Of a stretch of DNA of 43,786 bases, positions 15,290 through 24,421 are shown piece by piece. Position 1 is the stretch's first letter. Every line of letters begins with the position of its first letter. Where the stretch lies: the NCBI GenBank assembly GCA_017858515.1, contig JAFMBM010000025.1, forward strand, positions 1-43,786, given 5' to 3'. The notes below the pieces were generated by a model. The model was not told the origin of the DNA and did not search any database. It saw only the letters and a program-made list of their open reading frames with translations. Position numbers and translations under genes: made by a program. This stretch comes from Cryomorphaceae bacterium. GTDB lineage: Bacteria > Bacteroidota > Bacteroidia > Flavobacteriales > Schleiferiaceae.

Positions 15290-17683
15290 ATGCAAAAAAC
15301 AGAGACGAAGAAACCTAAAACTCAGTGTTATCACTGTGGCGATGACTGCAATGAAATCGTAGAGGTGGACAAACATATTTTTTGTTGTCACGGTTGCAAA
15401 ACCGTTTATGAACTGCTTCGAGATCATGAAATGGGGTTGTATTATCAACTCTCTGAAAAACCAGGTTCCAAGCAGAACTCTGCAAGCAAAGACTTCTCTT
15501 ATCTAGATGAAGCCAAAATTCGATCACACTTTATTGAGTTTGAAGAAGACCATACCACAATTGTACGTTTGGCCCTTCCAGGCATACACTGTAGCTCCTG
15601 TATTTGGCTTCTGGAAAACCTTCCAAAGCTTGAAAAGGGGATCGATTTTATCAAGGTAGACTTCAGCGGCAGAACGGCTACCATTCACTTCAATAACCAA
15701 GAGTTAAAGCTCTCTGACCTTGCACACCTTCTAACCAAAATTGGTTATACACCTGATCTCAGTCTGGATTCATCTGAGAATAAACAGAAAAAGGTAGATC
15801 GATCATTAACTATAAAAATTGGAGTTGCTGGCTTTGCCTTTGGAAACTCAATGCTCATGGCTTTGCCAGAATATTTCGATTGGGATGATGCACAACTTCA
15901 GGGTTTTCTTCCCTTCTTTCGCATTATTCTTCTCGGATTTAGTCTGCCCGTAGTTACCTATGCCGGAGCAGATTACTTTATCTCTGCCTTTAAGAGTTTG
16001 AAAAAGGGCTTCATCAATATAGACACTCCTATAGCCCTAGGCATCGCTGCCCTTTTTCTTAGAAGTGTTTGGGAAATTTCAACAGGTATTGGTTCTGGCT
16101 ATTTCGACAGTCTCAACGGATTGGTTTTCTTCTTGTTATTAGGAAAGTTATTCCAGCGAAAAACCTACGATTCATTCCGGTTTGATAGAGATTATACTTC
16201 ATTCTTTCCGCTTTCCGCCAATACATTACATTCTGGAAAAGAGGTGGCTGTTCCTGTTAGAGAACTAGCAAAAGGAGATCGGATTATTGTTCGATATGGG
16301 GAGCTTATTCCTACCGATTCTCTTTTAATTCGCGGCTTTGGCCTTATAGACAACAGCTTTGCAACGGGTGAGTCTGAGCCTATTACTAAAAAAGAAGGGG
16401 ATAAAATTTTCGCTGGTGCCAAACAAAAAGGTGGGGCCATTGAGTTGGAAGTTTTGAAACCTATGGATCAAAGTAGGCTTACCCGTCTCTGGAACAATCC
16501 TCTATATCAAAAAGAAGAAGGGGCTCATTTTCAGAATATAACTGATAAAATCAGCCAGCATTTTACCATGATTATTCTGCTCATAGCTCTTTTATCTGGT
16601 ATCTATTGGTATAATGTTGACCCAACCCAAATCTGGAAGGTAATCACAGCTGTTCTAATTGTTGCCTGCCCTTGCGCACTGGCTCTATCTGCTCCCTTTA
16701 CGTTTGGAAATACCCTTCGAATTTTTGGAAGAAACCATTTTTACCTAAAAAATACAGATACCATTGAAAACCTAGCCCACTCCAAACATCTTGTCTTAGA
16801 CAAAACAGGCACCCTTACAGAGTCGGTAGGTGGTGAAGTACACTTTTCAGGTGTGTTGGATTTAAAGGTCAAATCAGCGATTAAATCTCTTACCTATCAA
16901 AGCGGCCATCCTCTAAGCAGAATCATTTCTAAAGCTATGGGAAGTTCCAAAGGCCCTGAAATAGAGTTTTTTAAAGAGCAAGAGGGTGCAGGAATTGAAG
17001 CCCAGATTGAAGGTGAATTATATCGACTTGGTAGCGCTGATTTTGTGGGAGTGAAGGAAATAGATCGAAAGAAAGAAAGTAGCGTTTATCTAGGTGTAAA
17101 TGGCGCATTTTTGGGATCCTTTCATATTAAAAGCAAATTCAGAGACGGTCTTCAAGCCTTTGCTGAAGAGATGAATTCTTTAAAATGGCAAATGTCTATT
17201 CTTTCAGGAGACAACAATAAAGACCAAGCCAAGCTTTCCGAAATCTTCGGTGAAGATCTAGAAGTTCTTTTCGAGCAAAAACCAATAGATAAGTTGAATT
17301 ACATCCGTCAAAAACAAAAAGATGGATATGCCTGTGTTATGCTCGGTGATGGATTGAATGACGCTGGTGCCTTAAGTGAAAGTTCTGTTGGAATTGGAAT
17401 TATGGAGGAAATAAATGCATTCACTCCAGCAAGCGATGCTATTTTACATGCTCAAACCATCTCCAAACTACCGAAGTTCATAGAAATGTCTAAGGCTTCT
17501 ATCCGTATTGTATGGATGAGTTTTGTGCTTTCCTTCGCCTATAACAGCATTGGGCTCTATTTTGCCATTTCTGGACAGCTATCGCCTGTATTAAGTGCCA
17601 TTCTAATGCCCCTTAGTTCAATCAGCGTGGTTCTTTTCGTGAGTTTAAAGACAAATTTGAAGGCAAAAAAATTAGGACTTTAA
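15290..17683 (+). CDS. ccoI: Copper-translocating P-type ATPase, CcoI/FixI type
   Basis: A 797-residue P1B-type ATPase from the ATG at 15290 (the TTG two codons earlier is not preferred). The N-terminus is Cys-rich, C13-x2-C16, C20 and C32-C33-x2-C36, the extra metal domain typical of CcoI-like pumps in Bacteroidota. A heavy-metal-associated domain follows with GIHCSSC (C101, C104). The membrane CPC motif is C460-P-C462, the phosphorylated aspartate D504 lies in DKTGTLTES, and the hinge is GDGLNDAGALSESSVGIGI. CcoI supplies copper for assembly of cbb3 cytochrome oxidase. The usual partners ccoS and ccoNOP do not follow here; the next gene is convergent with a 4-base gap. Assignment to CcoI over a CopA exporter rests on the N-terminal domain and the FNR neighbour. 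Confidence 0.88.
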   Translation: MQKTETKKPKTQCYHCGDDCNEIVEVDKHIFCCHGCKTVYELLRDHEMGLYYQLSEKPGSKQNSASKDFSYLDEAKIRSHFIEFEEDHTTIVRLALPGIHCSSCIWLLENLPKLEKGIDFIKVDFSGRTATIHFNNQELKLSDLAHLLTKIGYTPDLSLDSSENKQKKVDRSLTIKIGVAGFAFGNSMLMALPEYFDWDDAQLQGFLPFFRIILLGFSLPVVTYAGADYFISAFKSLKKGFINIDTPIALGIAALFLRSVWEISTGIGSGYFDSLNGLVFFLLLGKLFQRKTYDSFRFDRDYTSFFPLSANTLHSGKEVAVPVRELAKGDRIIVRYGELIPTDSLLIRGFGLIDNSFATGESEPITKKEGDKIFAGAKQKGGAIELEVLKPMDQSRLTRLWNNPLYQKEEGAHFQNITDKISQHFTMIILLIALLSGIYWYNVDPTQIWKVITAVLIVACPCALALSAPFTFGNTLRIFGRNHFYLKNTDTIENLAHSKHLVLDKTGTLTESVGGEVHFSGVLDLKVKSAIKSLTYQSGHPLSRIISKAMGSSKGPEIEFFKEQEGAGIEAQIEGELYRLGSADFVGVKEIDRKKESSVYLGVNGAFLGSFHIKSKFRDGLQAFAEEMNSLKWQMSILSGDNNKDQAKLSEIFGEDLEVLFEQKPIDKLNYIRQKQKDGYACVMLGDGLNDAGALSESSVGIGIMEEINAFTPASDAILHAQTISKLPKFIEMSKASIRIVWMSFVLSFAYNSIGLYFAISGQLSPVLSAILMPLSSISVVLFVSLKTNLKAKKLGL

Positions 17684-17687
17684 AAAC

Positions 17688-17909
17688 TTATTTCGCCTCC
17701 TCAATTCTCTTCAAATGGTCTAAACGCGTTTTCTCTCCGCCTGACCAAATAGCCCATTCACCCTCCGAATCGGTTATTAAATTCTCAATGAGACCCGAAA
17801 TATTTCTCCCCAACCAATCTGCCTTTACCTTACTCTTTCTCATCGACCAAAGTTCTAATAAGTCATAAGCAGAGCAGGTAATTCCACGATATGGATCTTC
17901 CTCTGTCAT
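17688..17909 (-). CDS. Rof-like Rho-binding antiterminator family protein
   Basis: A 73-residue protein. The pattern Y-x-x-I-x-C-x-x-YD-x-LE (YRGITCSAYDLLELW, residues 7-21) and the later GLIENLITDSEGEWAIW and RLDHLKRIE match the Rof/YaeO family, small Sm-like proteins that bind Rho and block its entry on RNA in E. coli. Its ATG overlaps the stop of mgsA in the arrangement ATGA, so it is translated by coupling to methylglyoxal synthase. Size is slightly shorter than E. coli Rof (about 84-86 residues). Whether it binds Rho here or has another RNA-related role is not shown. Assignment is by motif recognition only. Confidence 0.65.
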   Translation of the reverse strand: MTEEDPYRGITCSAYDLLELWSMRKSKVKADWLGRNISGLIENLITDSEGEWAIWSGGEKTRLDHLKRIEEAK

Positions 17910-18277
17910 GAGCGCAATAAGCCTTCGAAGATGAGGGTAGCTCCCGCAGGATTGGTAGCTAAGGGAATATTATGTACATCGCAAAGCCTCATCAGCATAT
18001 TGATATCCGGTTCGTGAGGGTGCTTATCAAGTGGATCTCTGAAGAAAAAGACAGCCTGAATTCTACCCTCCGCAACTTCCGTAGCAATCTGCGCATCTCC
18101 GCCTAAGGGCCCACTCAAATAGCGGTGAACGACTAATCCTGCGTTCTCTACATGCTTACCTGTTGTACCGGTAGCTACTAATTCTATATCCTCTCGATGC
18201 AATAGTTCTATATGATCCTTAAGGAAAGCAACCATTTCTGCCTTCTTGCCATCGTGGGCTATAAGTGCAAATCTCAT
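17906..18277 (-). CDS. mgsA: Methylglyoxal synthase
   Basis: A 123-residue cytoplasmic enzyme converting dihydroxyacetone phosphate to methylglyoxal and phosphate, a bypass when sugar phosphates accumulate. Family motifs are present: ALIAHDGKK (residues 4-12), LVATGTTGKH, the catalytic SGPLGGDAQIATEVAEG with its aspartate, FFRDPLDKHPHEPDI with the catalytic histidine, and NPAGATLIFEG. The length matches the short bacterial form (E. coli MgsA is 152). The stop overlaps the start of the Rof-like gene by 4 bases (ATGA). A terminator stands between it and the upstream amylase gene, so it has its own promoter, though no TAnnTTTG box is visible in the 80-base gap. Confidence 0.95.
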   Translation of the reverse strand: MRFALIAHDGKKAEMVAFLKDHIELLHREDIELVATGTTGKHVENAGLVVHRYLSGPLGGDAQIATEVAEGRIQAVFFFRDPLDKHPHEPDINMLMRLCDVHNIPLATNPAGATLIFEGLLRS

Positions 18278-18300
18278 TTATTCTGTTTTTTTAGGTACTA

Positions 18301-18337
18301 AAAAAGGAAAGGCTTACGCAAAATACGCAAGCCTTTT
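18301..18337 (-). terminator. Terminator of the maltodextrin operon
   Basis: AAGGCTTACGCA and TACGCAAGCCTT form a GC-cored stem around a short A-rich loop (about 18308-18337). On the minus strand it is followed by CTTTCCTTTTTTAG. It lies 20 bases beyond the stop of the GH13 gene at 18358 and before mgsA. Confidence 0.7.
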
Positions 18338-18357
18338 TCTATATGAATGACTCTTGA

Positions 18358-19755
18358 TTATTTCGTCAATATAAAGGCACAAGCAGCCGGAAGTGTTAAC
18401 TTTCCTTCGGTTATTGAAACGCCATCTCCAAAGGGATGATCGGTATATTCATCTAGGCTTCCCAAAGCAGTTAAATCAATTATATGATCTTCTGAACCCA
18501 GATTTAAATAAACTACCACTTCATTTTCTTTTCCGACACGCGAATAGGAGTAAACTCCCTCTTCTGAAGTATTGATTCTTTTAAACTCTCCTCCCCAGTT
18601 TCCGTTCCACAAAGCACTATTATCATGCTTTAGTGCCAATACCTTGGTGTAAAATGGAAGTAATTCTTTACTAGACCAATCAATCTCATCTTTGCCGAAA
18701 AAGCTTAATCTATGATTCAATCCTGCCTCTTGCCCGCTGTAAATTAGGGGCATACCAGGAAGAGTTGCGCTGAGCAGAAACATATTTAAGTGTTGATCTC
18801 CCATGCGTTCGAAAACGGTTCCATTCCAAGAATTTTCATCGTGATTGGTCGTGAAATACATTCGAATGTCATCTCTGGAATAGAGGGTATCCACTTTAGC
18901 CATGTAGGTATCTAATATCTCTACCCCATGCTTTTCCTGTGCAATTTGATTGATAAGATGGTGGTATTCCCATCCATAGTTCATATTAAAGGCAATTTTC
19001 ATATGAGCAGGGTCTTCCCATTCTGCAAGCATGAAAAGGGGCTTAATTTCTTCCAACTTCGGACGTAAATCATCCCAAAAATCATTGGGTACAAATCCGG
19101 CAACATCGCAACGGAAACCATCTATATTAAACTCCTTTACCCACCAAGCCATTTCCTGAAACATTGCCTCCCTGAGTTCGGTATTTGAATAGTCTAAATC
19201 TGCCACATCTGTCCAATCGGTTGGCTTTCCTTCTAAATCCAGAGCAACATTTATATTTCCATCCTTGTCATGAGAATAAAAATCGGGATGCTCTTTAGTC
19301 CAATGATGATCAAATGAAGTATGATTGGCAACCCAATCTAGGATAATATGCATTCCCATTGAATGGGCTTGCTCAACCAATGCTTTAAATTCTTCTTCGG
19401 TTCCGTAATCTGGATGGATGGCCGTATAGTCGCTAATACTATAATAGCTACCCAAATTCTGGTCTCCAACAATCTTTCTGTTCTCTACTCCAATAGGTTG
19501 GATGGGCATAAACCAAAGAATGTCTACTCCCATTTCTTTCAAACGTGGCAGATGCGCTGCGAAGGCGGCAAAAGTACCTTCCTTGCTGTACTGGCGAACA
19601 TTCACCTCGTATATGTTAGCCGATTTCACCCATTCAGGATGTCTGCTTTCTACCTTTTCTTCCACCATTACTTCTTCTGTTTCGGTTTTCGGCTGCTGTC
19701 CACATGACATCATTCCTAGAACCAAAGCCATGAGTACAAATTTCTTCATTGCCAT
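18358..19755 (-). CDS. GH13 alpha-amylase family lipoprotein
   Basis: A 465-residue glycoside hydrolase with a lipoprotein signal (KFVLMALVLGMMSC, lipidated C18). The (beta/alpha)8 barrel has all four conserved regions: I ILDWVANHTSFDH, II GFRCDVAGF with nucleophile D217, III MLAEWED with acid/base E245, IV TTNHDENS with D306. The C-terminal beta domain ends PAACAFILTK. The absence of extra carbohydrate modules suggests action on short maltodextrins in the periplasm or at the outer membrane. The ATG at 19755 is 1 base after the stop of the upstream GH13 gene; ATG 19749 (MKKF) is an equally good start. Last gene of the maltodextrin operon, followed by a terminator. Confidence 0.92.
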   Translation of the reverse strand: MAMKKFVLMALVLGMMSCGQQPKTETEEVMVEEKVESRHPEWVKSANIYEVNVRQYSKEGTFAAFAAHLPRLKEMGVDILWFMPIQPIGVENRKIVGDQNLGSYYSISDYTAIHPDYGTEEEFKALVEQAHSMGMHIILDWVANHTSFDHHWTKEHPDFYSHDKDGNINVALDLEGKPTDWTDVADLDYSNTELREAMFQEMAWWVKEFNIDGFRCDVAGFVPNDFWDDLRPKLEEIKPLFMLAEWEDPAHMKIAFNMNYGWEYHHLINQIAQEKHGVEILDTYMAKVDTLYSRDDIRMYFTTNHDENSWNGTVFERMGDQHLNMFLLSATLPGMPLIYSGQEAGLNHRLSFFGKDEIDWSSKELLPFYTKVLALKHDNSALWNGNWGGEFKRINTSEEGVYSYSRVGKENEVVVYLNLGSEDHIIDLTALGSLDEYTDHPFGDGVSITEGKLTLPAACAFILTK

Positions 19756-19756
19756 A

Positions 19757-22093
19757 TTAATTGAGGGTTAAAATTTCAAACTGTAAAGGGGGCAGATTTA
19801 AAATTCCCGTCTCTGAAGACCAGTCTCCCGAAAAATGCTTTTCGAAGCTCTCTTTTGGAAGTGTAATTTGTTTTTCCGTTTTGGTAACATTCAAAACAAT
19901 GTATACCGTCTGTTCAAAATAGCTCCTCTTAATAAGTAAAACTCCTTCTTCTAGAACATTAAGCTCAGTGGTACCATAGGTCATTGCCATATGGCTGGAG
20001 CGCAATAGTGCTAATTTTGAAAGCTTCTTTTTAAGACCTTTTTCTTGAGCTGAAAGATTCTCAAATCGCATCATCTTTCTGTTGTCTGGATCTCCTGCAC
20101 CATGCAATCCTATTTCATCTCCATAATACACCACTGGAATACCCGGAATTGAAAAATTAAAGGCATGAAGTAGAGCCAATCGGTCAAAAGCTTGATCGTT
20201 CGGATAGGGAATATCTTGAGTCCATCCTTTTAGTTTCTGATCTTCACTCAGTAGCACATCGCCAGAAGCAATTGAAATGAAACGAGATCGATCTTGATTT
20301 CCGCTAATGTATCCCATCAAATTATGGTGGCCGTAATATTTCAAGCTTGTATTGAAAACTTCCACTAAGCGGTGCAAGGATTGATTGGGTGGCTCTACTC
20401 CAGAGAATGCGCTTACGCTCGCGTCATATACATTAAAGTCAAATTGAGCATCCATCATACCACTTCCTAAATAGGAGGCAATTAATTCTGGCGAACCATA
20501 GGTTTCTCCGATCTGATAGATGTGCTTTTCAGGAAGGGTGTCCTTTACCTTGGCTGTAAGTGTTCTCCAAAAACGTTCTGAAATATGTTTGGTGGCATCG
20601 TGTCTATAGCCATCGAAATCATACTTCGTTACCCAAACGAGTGCCGAATCTGTCATGGGATCTACAATCTCTTGCTTTCTTAGATCTAGGGTTGGCATGA
20701 AAGTATCAAACCAAGTTGTCAATCTATGATCATCCCAACGCTCTGTATTCAGGCTTCCATCTGGAAGGTAGAGAGGTGTAGCCCACTCGGGATGCTGCTT
20801 ATAGATAGGATGTTCTTGATGTACATGATTGGCCACATAATCTAACAACACATTGTTGTTCCTTTCATGCGCTTTGTCTAAAAAATACCTCAACTCCTTC
20901 TCCGTTGCAAAACGAGAGTCAGGAACCACATTTGAAATAGGCCAATAGCCGTGATAGCCCGAAAACTTCGTTTTTACACCACCCTTATCCCAAAGTCCCC
21001 AAGCATCCTCAGGATTTTTAGAAATAGGCGAAATCCATATGGTGTTCATGTTCAAGCTATCGAAATAACCCGCTTGCATTTGATCTATCACACCCGAAAT
21101 ATCACCTCCATAATAATTCGCTTTTGGATGGATGGTTGAATCTTTTACTTCGCGGTCGTTCTCCTTATTTCCATTTGAGAAACGATCGATCATTAAAAAG
21201 TACATTTGCGCAATATGCCAATCGGAGCGATTTAAATCTTCGGTCTTTTCTACCACTTGTCCTCTTTCTAAGGGAATGAGCAAATCATTGCCTAACTGTC
21301 CATTCCTAGACGAATACACGCGAATATGACTTCTACCTACCCGAAAGGCTGGATTAGGAATGGGAAGGTTGTAAACGACTTTACCTCCTTCAAAACTGGC
21401 CCGGGCTTCGATAGAATGATTCTCCCAAAAAGCTACGATCTCCTGATTTTCAGGAATAGCACTTAGAGAAACAAAATTCTTTCCATGACTAATTGGATAA
21501 ACCATCTCTGGTTCTATTCCTTCTGCTTCAATTCGAAGGATCGAATTAAATCCGCCGATTCCATTTGATAAAGAATCTGGATTACTGGGGTCTATCCACT
21601 CCAAACCGTCTGCCCAGAGTTTGTACTCATAGGTACCTGCTTGCAGATATAGTAGGGCGGAATAACGGCCTTCTGCTTCTTTTTGCATAGTCAAGGCCTC
21701 TCTATTCCAGGCATTAAAAGTGCCAAAAATGTTAACCTTATCCTCCTTTAGCATCAAACCTTCAACAATCCATTTTACTGGTTTCTTTGCTGAAGCAATC
21801 ACTGGAATATCGTATCGAATTCCTTTCTGATAAAAATGGGCTGTGCTTATTCGGGTTGAAGGAATTCCCGTTAACCAAACCACACCGCTATCGCTTTCTA
21901 AGGCTTGTAAACCAGCTGGCCATCTCACACTGTCTAAGGCGTCCCATGCTTTCGGAAAGTAGTCACTAAGCCAAACGGCTGTTTTCTCAGGACTTAATTG
22001 TATGGGTGATGCTAATCCGTGAATGGCTGGTTCGTAGGCTTGATAATAATTGCAGGCCATCGGAAAAACAAGGAGTAAAAGCCACTTCTTCAT
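19757..22093 (-). CDS. GH13 amylase/neopullulanase-like lipoprotein with N-terminal starch-binding-like domains
   Basis: A 778-residue lipoprotein (MKKWLLLLVFPMAC, lipidated C14). Residues about 20-110 are a beta-sandwich of the SusA/neopullulanase N type. Residues about 110-195 look like a CBM48/AMPK glycogen-binding fold (IFGTFNAWNREALTMQK ... TYEYKLWADGLEWIDPSN). The catalytic barrel has region I LLDYVANHVHQEH, II GYRHDATKH with nucleophile D499, III IGETYGS with E530, and IV SGNQDRSRF with D601. In region IV the residue before the aspartate is Gln600, where most GH13 enzymes have His. Its ATG overlaps the stop of the GH65 gene by one base (TAATG). Probable role: cutting starch, pullulan or maltodextrins at the cell surface. 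Confidence 0.9.
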   Translation of the reverse strand: MKKWLLLLVFPMACNYYQAYEPAIHGLASPIQLSPEKTAVWLSDYFPKAWDALDSVRWPAGLQALESDSGVVWLTGIPSTRISTAHFYQKGIRYDIPVIASAKKPVKWIVEGLMLKEDKVNIFGTFNAWNREALTMQKEAEGRYSALLYLQAGTYEYKLWADGLEWIDPSNPDSLSNGIGGFNSILRIEAEGIEPEMVYPISHGKNFVSLSAIPENQEIVAFWENHSIEARASFEGGKVVYNLPIPNPAFRVGRSHIRVYSSRNGQLGNDLLIPLERGQVVEKTEDLNRSDWHIAQMYFLMIDRFSNGNKENDREVKDSTIHPKANYYGGDISGVIDQMQAGYFDSLNMNTIWISPISKNPEDAWGLWDKGGVKTKFSGYHGYWPISNVVPDSRFATEKELRYFLDKAHERNNNVLLDYVANHVHQEHPIYKQHPEWATPLYLPDGSLNTERWDDHRLTTWFDTFMPTLDLRKQEIVDPMTDSALVWVTKYDFDGYRHDATKHISERFWRTLTAKVKDTLPEKHIYQIGETYGSPELIASYLGSGMMDAQFDFNVYDASVSAFSGVEPPNQSLHRLVEVFNTSLKYYGHHNLMGYISGNQDRSRFISIASGDVLLSEDQKLKGWTQDIPYPNDQAFDRLALLHAFNFSIPGIPVVYYGDEIGLHGAGDPDNRKMMRFENLSAQEKGLKKKLSKLALLRSSHMAMTYGTTELNVLEEGVLLIKRSYFEQTVYIVLNVTKTEKQITLPKESFEKHFSGDWSSETGILNLPPLQFEILTLN

Positions 22094-24408
22094 TAGGAAT
22101 TCGGATTTGACAAGCGTTCTCTCGAGCCTTGACTCAATTTTAAACGCGATCCATAAACATGCATTTCTACATTTGAACCACCGAGATGCTCTAGAACGGT
22201 TTCGGATTTATTGGCTGTAATACGGATATTAGCGCCTCTAAATCGAATAGTAAAACTGTAGCTCTGCCATTGCGAAGGAATTCTTGGCCAAAAATGCACC
22301 TCGCTTTCCTTCCAACTCATTCCACCGAATCCCTGTACTACACTCATCCAAGTACCTGCCATACTGGTAATATGAAGGCCCTCTGCCACTTCATTATTAT
22401 AATCATCTAAATCAAGTCTAGAAGTGCGTAAATACATTTCATAGGCCTTTTCCATCCTACCTAGACGGGCTGCTTGGATAGAGTGAACACAGGGCGACAA
22501 AGAAGATTCATGAACCGTCATGGGTTCGTAGAAGTCGAAATTCCGCTCTAAAGTAGCCAAGTCAAAATCCTCCTCGAAGAAATACAATCCCTGAAGAACA
22601 TCCGCTTGTTTTATAAAGCAAGAGCGCAAAATTCTATCCCATGACCAATGCTGGTTGATCGGGCGTTCAGCAGGGTTTAAGCTCGAAGCTTTTCGAAGTT
22701 CTTTGTCTAAAAAACCATCTTGCTGAAGAAAAACACCTCTATTCTTATCCTCCGGAAAATAGATGGCATTTGACTGCTCTAACCAGTGATTTGTTTCTTC
22801 AATACTGAGTGATATTTTCTTAGAAATTTCGTCAAAAACCGAAGGGTGCTTCTCCTTCATCCAAGCGGTACATTCAGCAGTGTAGCGCAAACACCATTGA
22901 GCAATATAGCTCGTGTACCAATTGTTATTGATATTGTTCTCGTATTCATTCGGACCTGTTACCCCGTGCATCACGAACATCTTCTTGTCTTCACTGAAGT
23001 GAAATCTTTGATGCCAAAAGCGAGCAATTCCAACGAGTACTTCTAATCCTCCTTCAAGCAAATAAGAAGAATCTTGGGTATGGCGTATGAAATTATATAT
23101 AGCAAAAGCAATGGCGCCATTTCTATGAATCTCCTCGAATGTAATCTCCCATTCATTGTGGCATTCTTCACCGTTCATGGTAACCATTGGGTACAAAGCC
23201 GCTCCATGGGTGAACCCTAATTTTTGGGCGTTCTCTATGGCTTTATTTAGCTGTTTATAGCGATAGGTGAGAAGGTTTTTCGCCACTTTTGATTCGGCAG
23301 TAGACAGGTAAAACGGAAGGCAATAAGCCTCCGTATCCCAATAGGTGCTTCCGCCGTATTTCTCGCCTGTAAATCCTTTAGGTCCAATATTCAAACGAGA
23401 ATCTTCACCCGTGTACGTCTGATCTAGATGAAAAATATTAAAGCGAATACCCTGTTGAGCGGCCGCATCTCCTTCGATCCGAATATCGCTCATCTCCCAC
23501 TTTTTGGCCCATTTGGCCTTATGTTCTTCTAATAGTTTGTAAAAACCTAGACTCTTCGCTTCCGCCGCTCGTTGTTCCGCAGCACCCTGAATATCTGCAG
23601 CTGAATGGTTTAACGAGGCCAAGACTCCTACGTACTTATAAAGGGTACTTTGTAGGTTCTCTACCAGCTCAACATCAAACTGATTGGCCACAAATTTTGA
23701 ATGCTCAATATGCGAAGGATGTAATTCAATTTGATTATTGCCTTGCGACCAATTGTATTCCATTCCAACTGAAACATGGAAATCTAGCTTTTTAGTCCTG
23801 GCGGTAAGAGCCGCCTTCTGTCTACCGACACTTGAACTAATATGCTCCCAAAACTTTTCGTCGTAATTGCTGTCTTTATTCTGAACATCGAAATCTAAAT
23901 ACGGAGTAAGAGTAGCTTTCGAGGAGAAATTCAAAGGTGTAATGGAGTATTTAATCGCTCCAATCTCATCGCGTGCCACGCTTGTAAAGCGAATGGCTTC
24001 TACCTCTAGCTCTTTACCATCCTTTAGTCTAGCCTTAAACCGCCGAGTGAGCAAGCCCTGTTGCATATCCAACTCGCGGTAAAAGTCTAAGACCTCACAT
24101 TTATTTAAATCGAGGATTTCATCTTCAATCCGGATTTCAATTCCAATCCAGTTGCAACTATTTAAAACTTTGGCGAAATATTCTGGGTACCCATTTTTCC
24201 ACCATCCCACGCGGGTTTTGTCTGGGTAATACACTCCGGCCACATAACTTCCTTGAAGCGATTTGCCAGAGTAGGTTTCTTCGAAGTTGGCGCGCTGCCC
24301 CATTCTACCGTTCCCAATAGAGAAGATAGCCTCCGAGCGCTCAATATTTTCTTGATTAAAACCCCTTTCAATAATTTTCCATTCGTGGGTTTCTAGATAT
24401 GTATGCAT
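22093..24408 (-). CDS. GH65 maltose phosphorylase
   Basis: A 771-residue GH65 enzyme that phosphorolyses a disaccharide, most likely maltose, to glucose and beta-glucose-1-phosphate. The N-terminal beta-sandwich begins WKIIERGFNQENIERSEAIF and has SIGNGRMGQRANFEETYSG. The (alpha/alpha)6 barrel carries the substrate segment GFTGEKYGGSTYWDTEAYC and the catalytic acid E488 in GVTGPNEYENNINNNWYTS, a spacing and phrase matching characterised maltose phosphorylases. There is no signal peptide, so it is cytoplasmic. Trehalose or kojibiose phosphorylase activity is a less likely alternative. It sits 13 bases after pgmB and is coupled by TAATG to the GH13 gene, the classical pathway order. Confidence 0.93.
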   Translation of the reverse strand: MHTYLETHEWKIIERGFNQENIERSEAIFSIGNGRMGQRANFEETYSGKSLQGSYVAGVYYPDKTRVGWWKNGYPEYFAKVLNSCNWIGIEIRIEDEILDLNKCEVLDFYRELDMQQGLLTRRFKARLKDGKELEVEAIRFTSVARDEIGAIKYSITPLNFSSKATLTPYLDFDVQNKDSNYDEKFWEHISSSVGRQKAALTARTKKLDFHVSVGMEYNWSQGNNQIELHPSHIEHSKFVANQFDVELVENLQSTLYKYVGVLASLNHSAADIQGAAEQRAAEAKSLGFYKLLEEHKAKWAKKWEMSDIRIEGDAAAQQGIRFNIFHLDQTYTGEDSRLNIGPKGFTGEKYGGSTYWDTEAYCLPFYLSTAESKVAKNLLTYRYKQLNKAIENAQKLGFTHGAALYPMVTMNGEECHNEWEITFEEIHRNGAIAFAIYNFIRHTQDSSYLLEGGLEVLVGIARFWHQRFHFSEDKKMFVMHGVTGPNEYENNINNNWYTSYIAQWCLRYTAECTAWMKEKHPSVFDEISKKISLSIEETNHWLEQSNAIYFPEDKNRGVFLQQDGFLDKELRKASSLNPAERPINQHWSWDRILRSCFIKQADVLQGLYFFEEDFDLATLERNFDFYEPMTVHESSLSPCVHSIQAARLGRMEKAYEMYLRTSRLDLDDYNNEVAEGLHITSMAGTWMSVVQGFGGMSWKESEVHFWPRIPSQWQSYSFTIRFRGANIRITANKSETVLEHLGGSNVEMHVYGSRLKLSQGSRERLSNPNS

Positions 24409-24421
24409 ACCAATGCTATTT

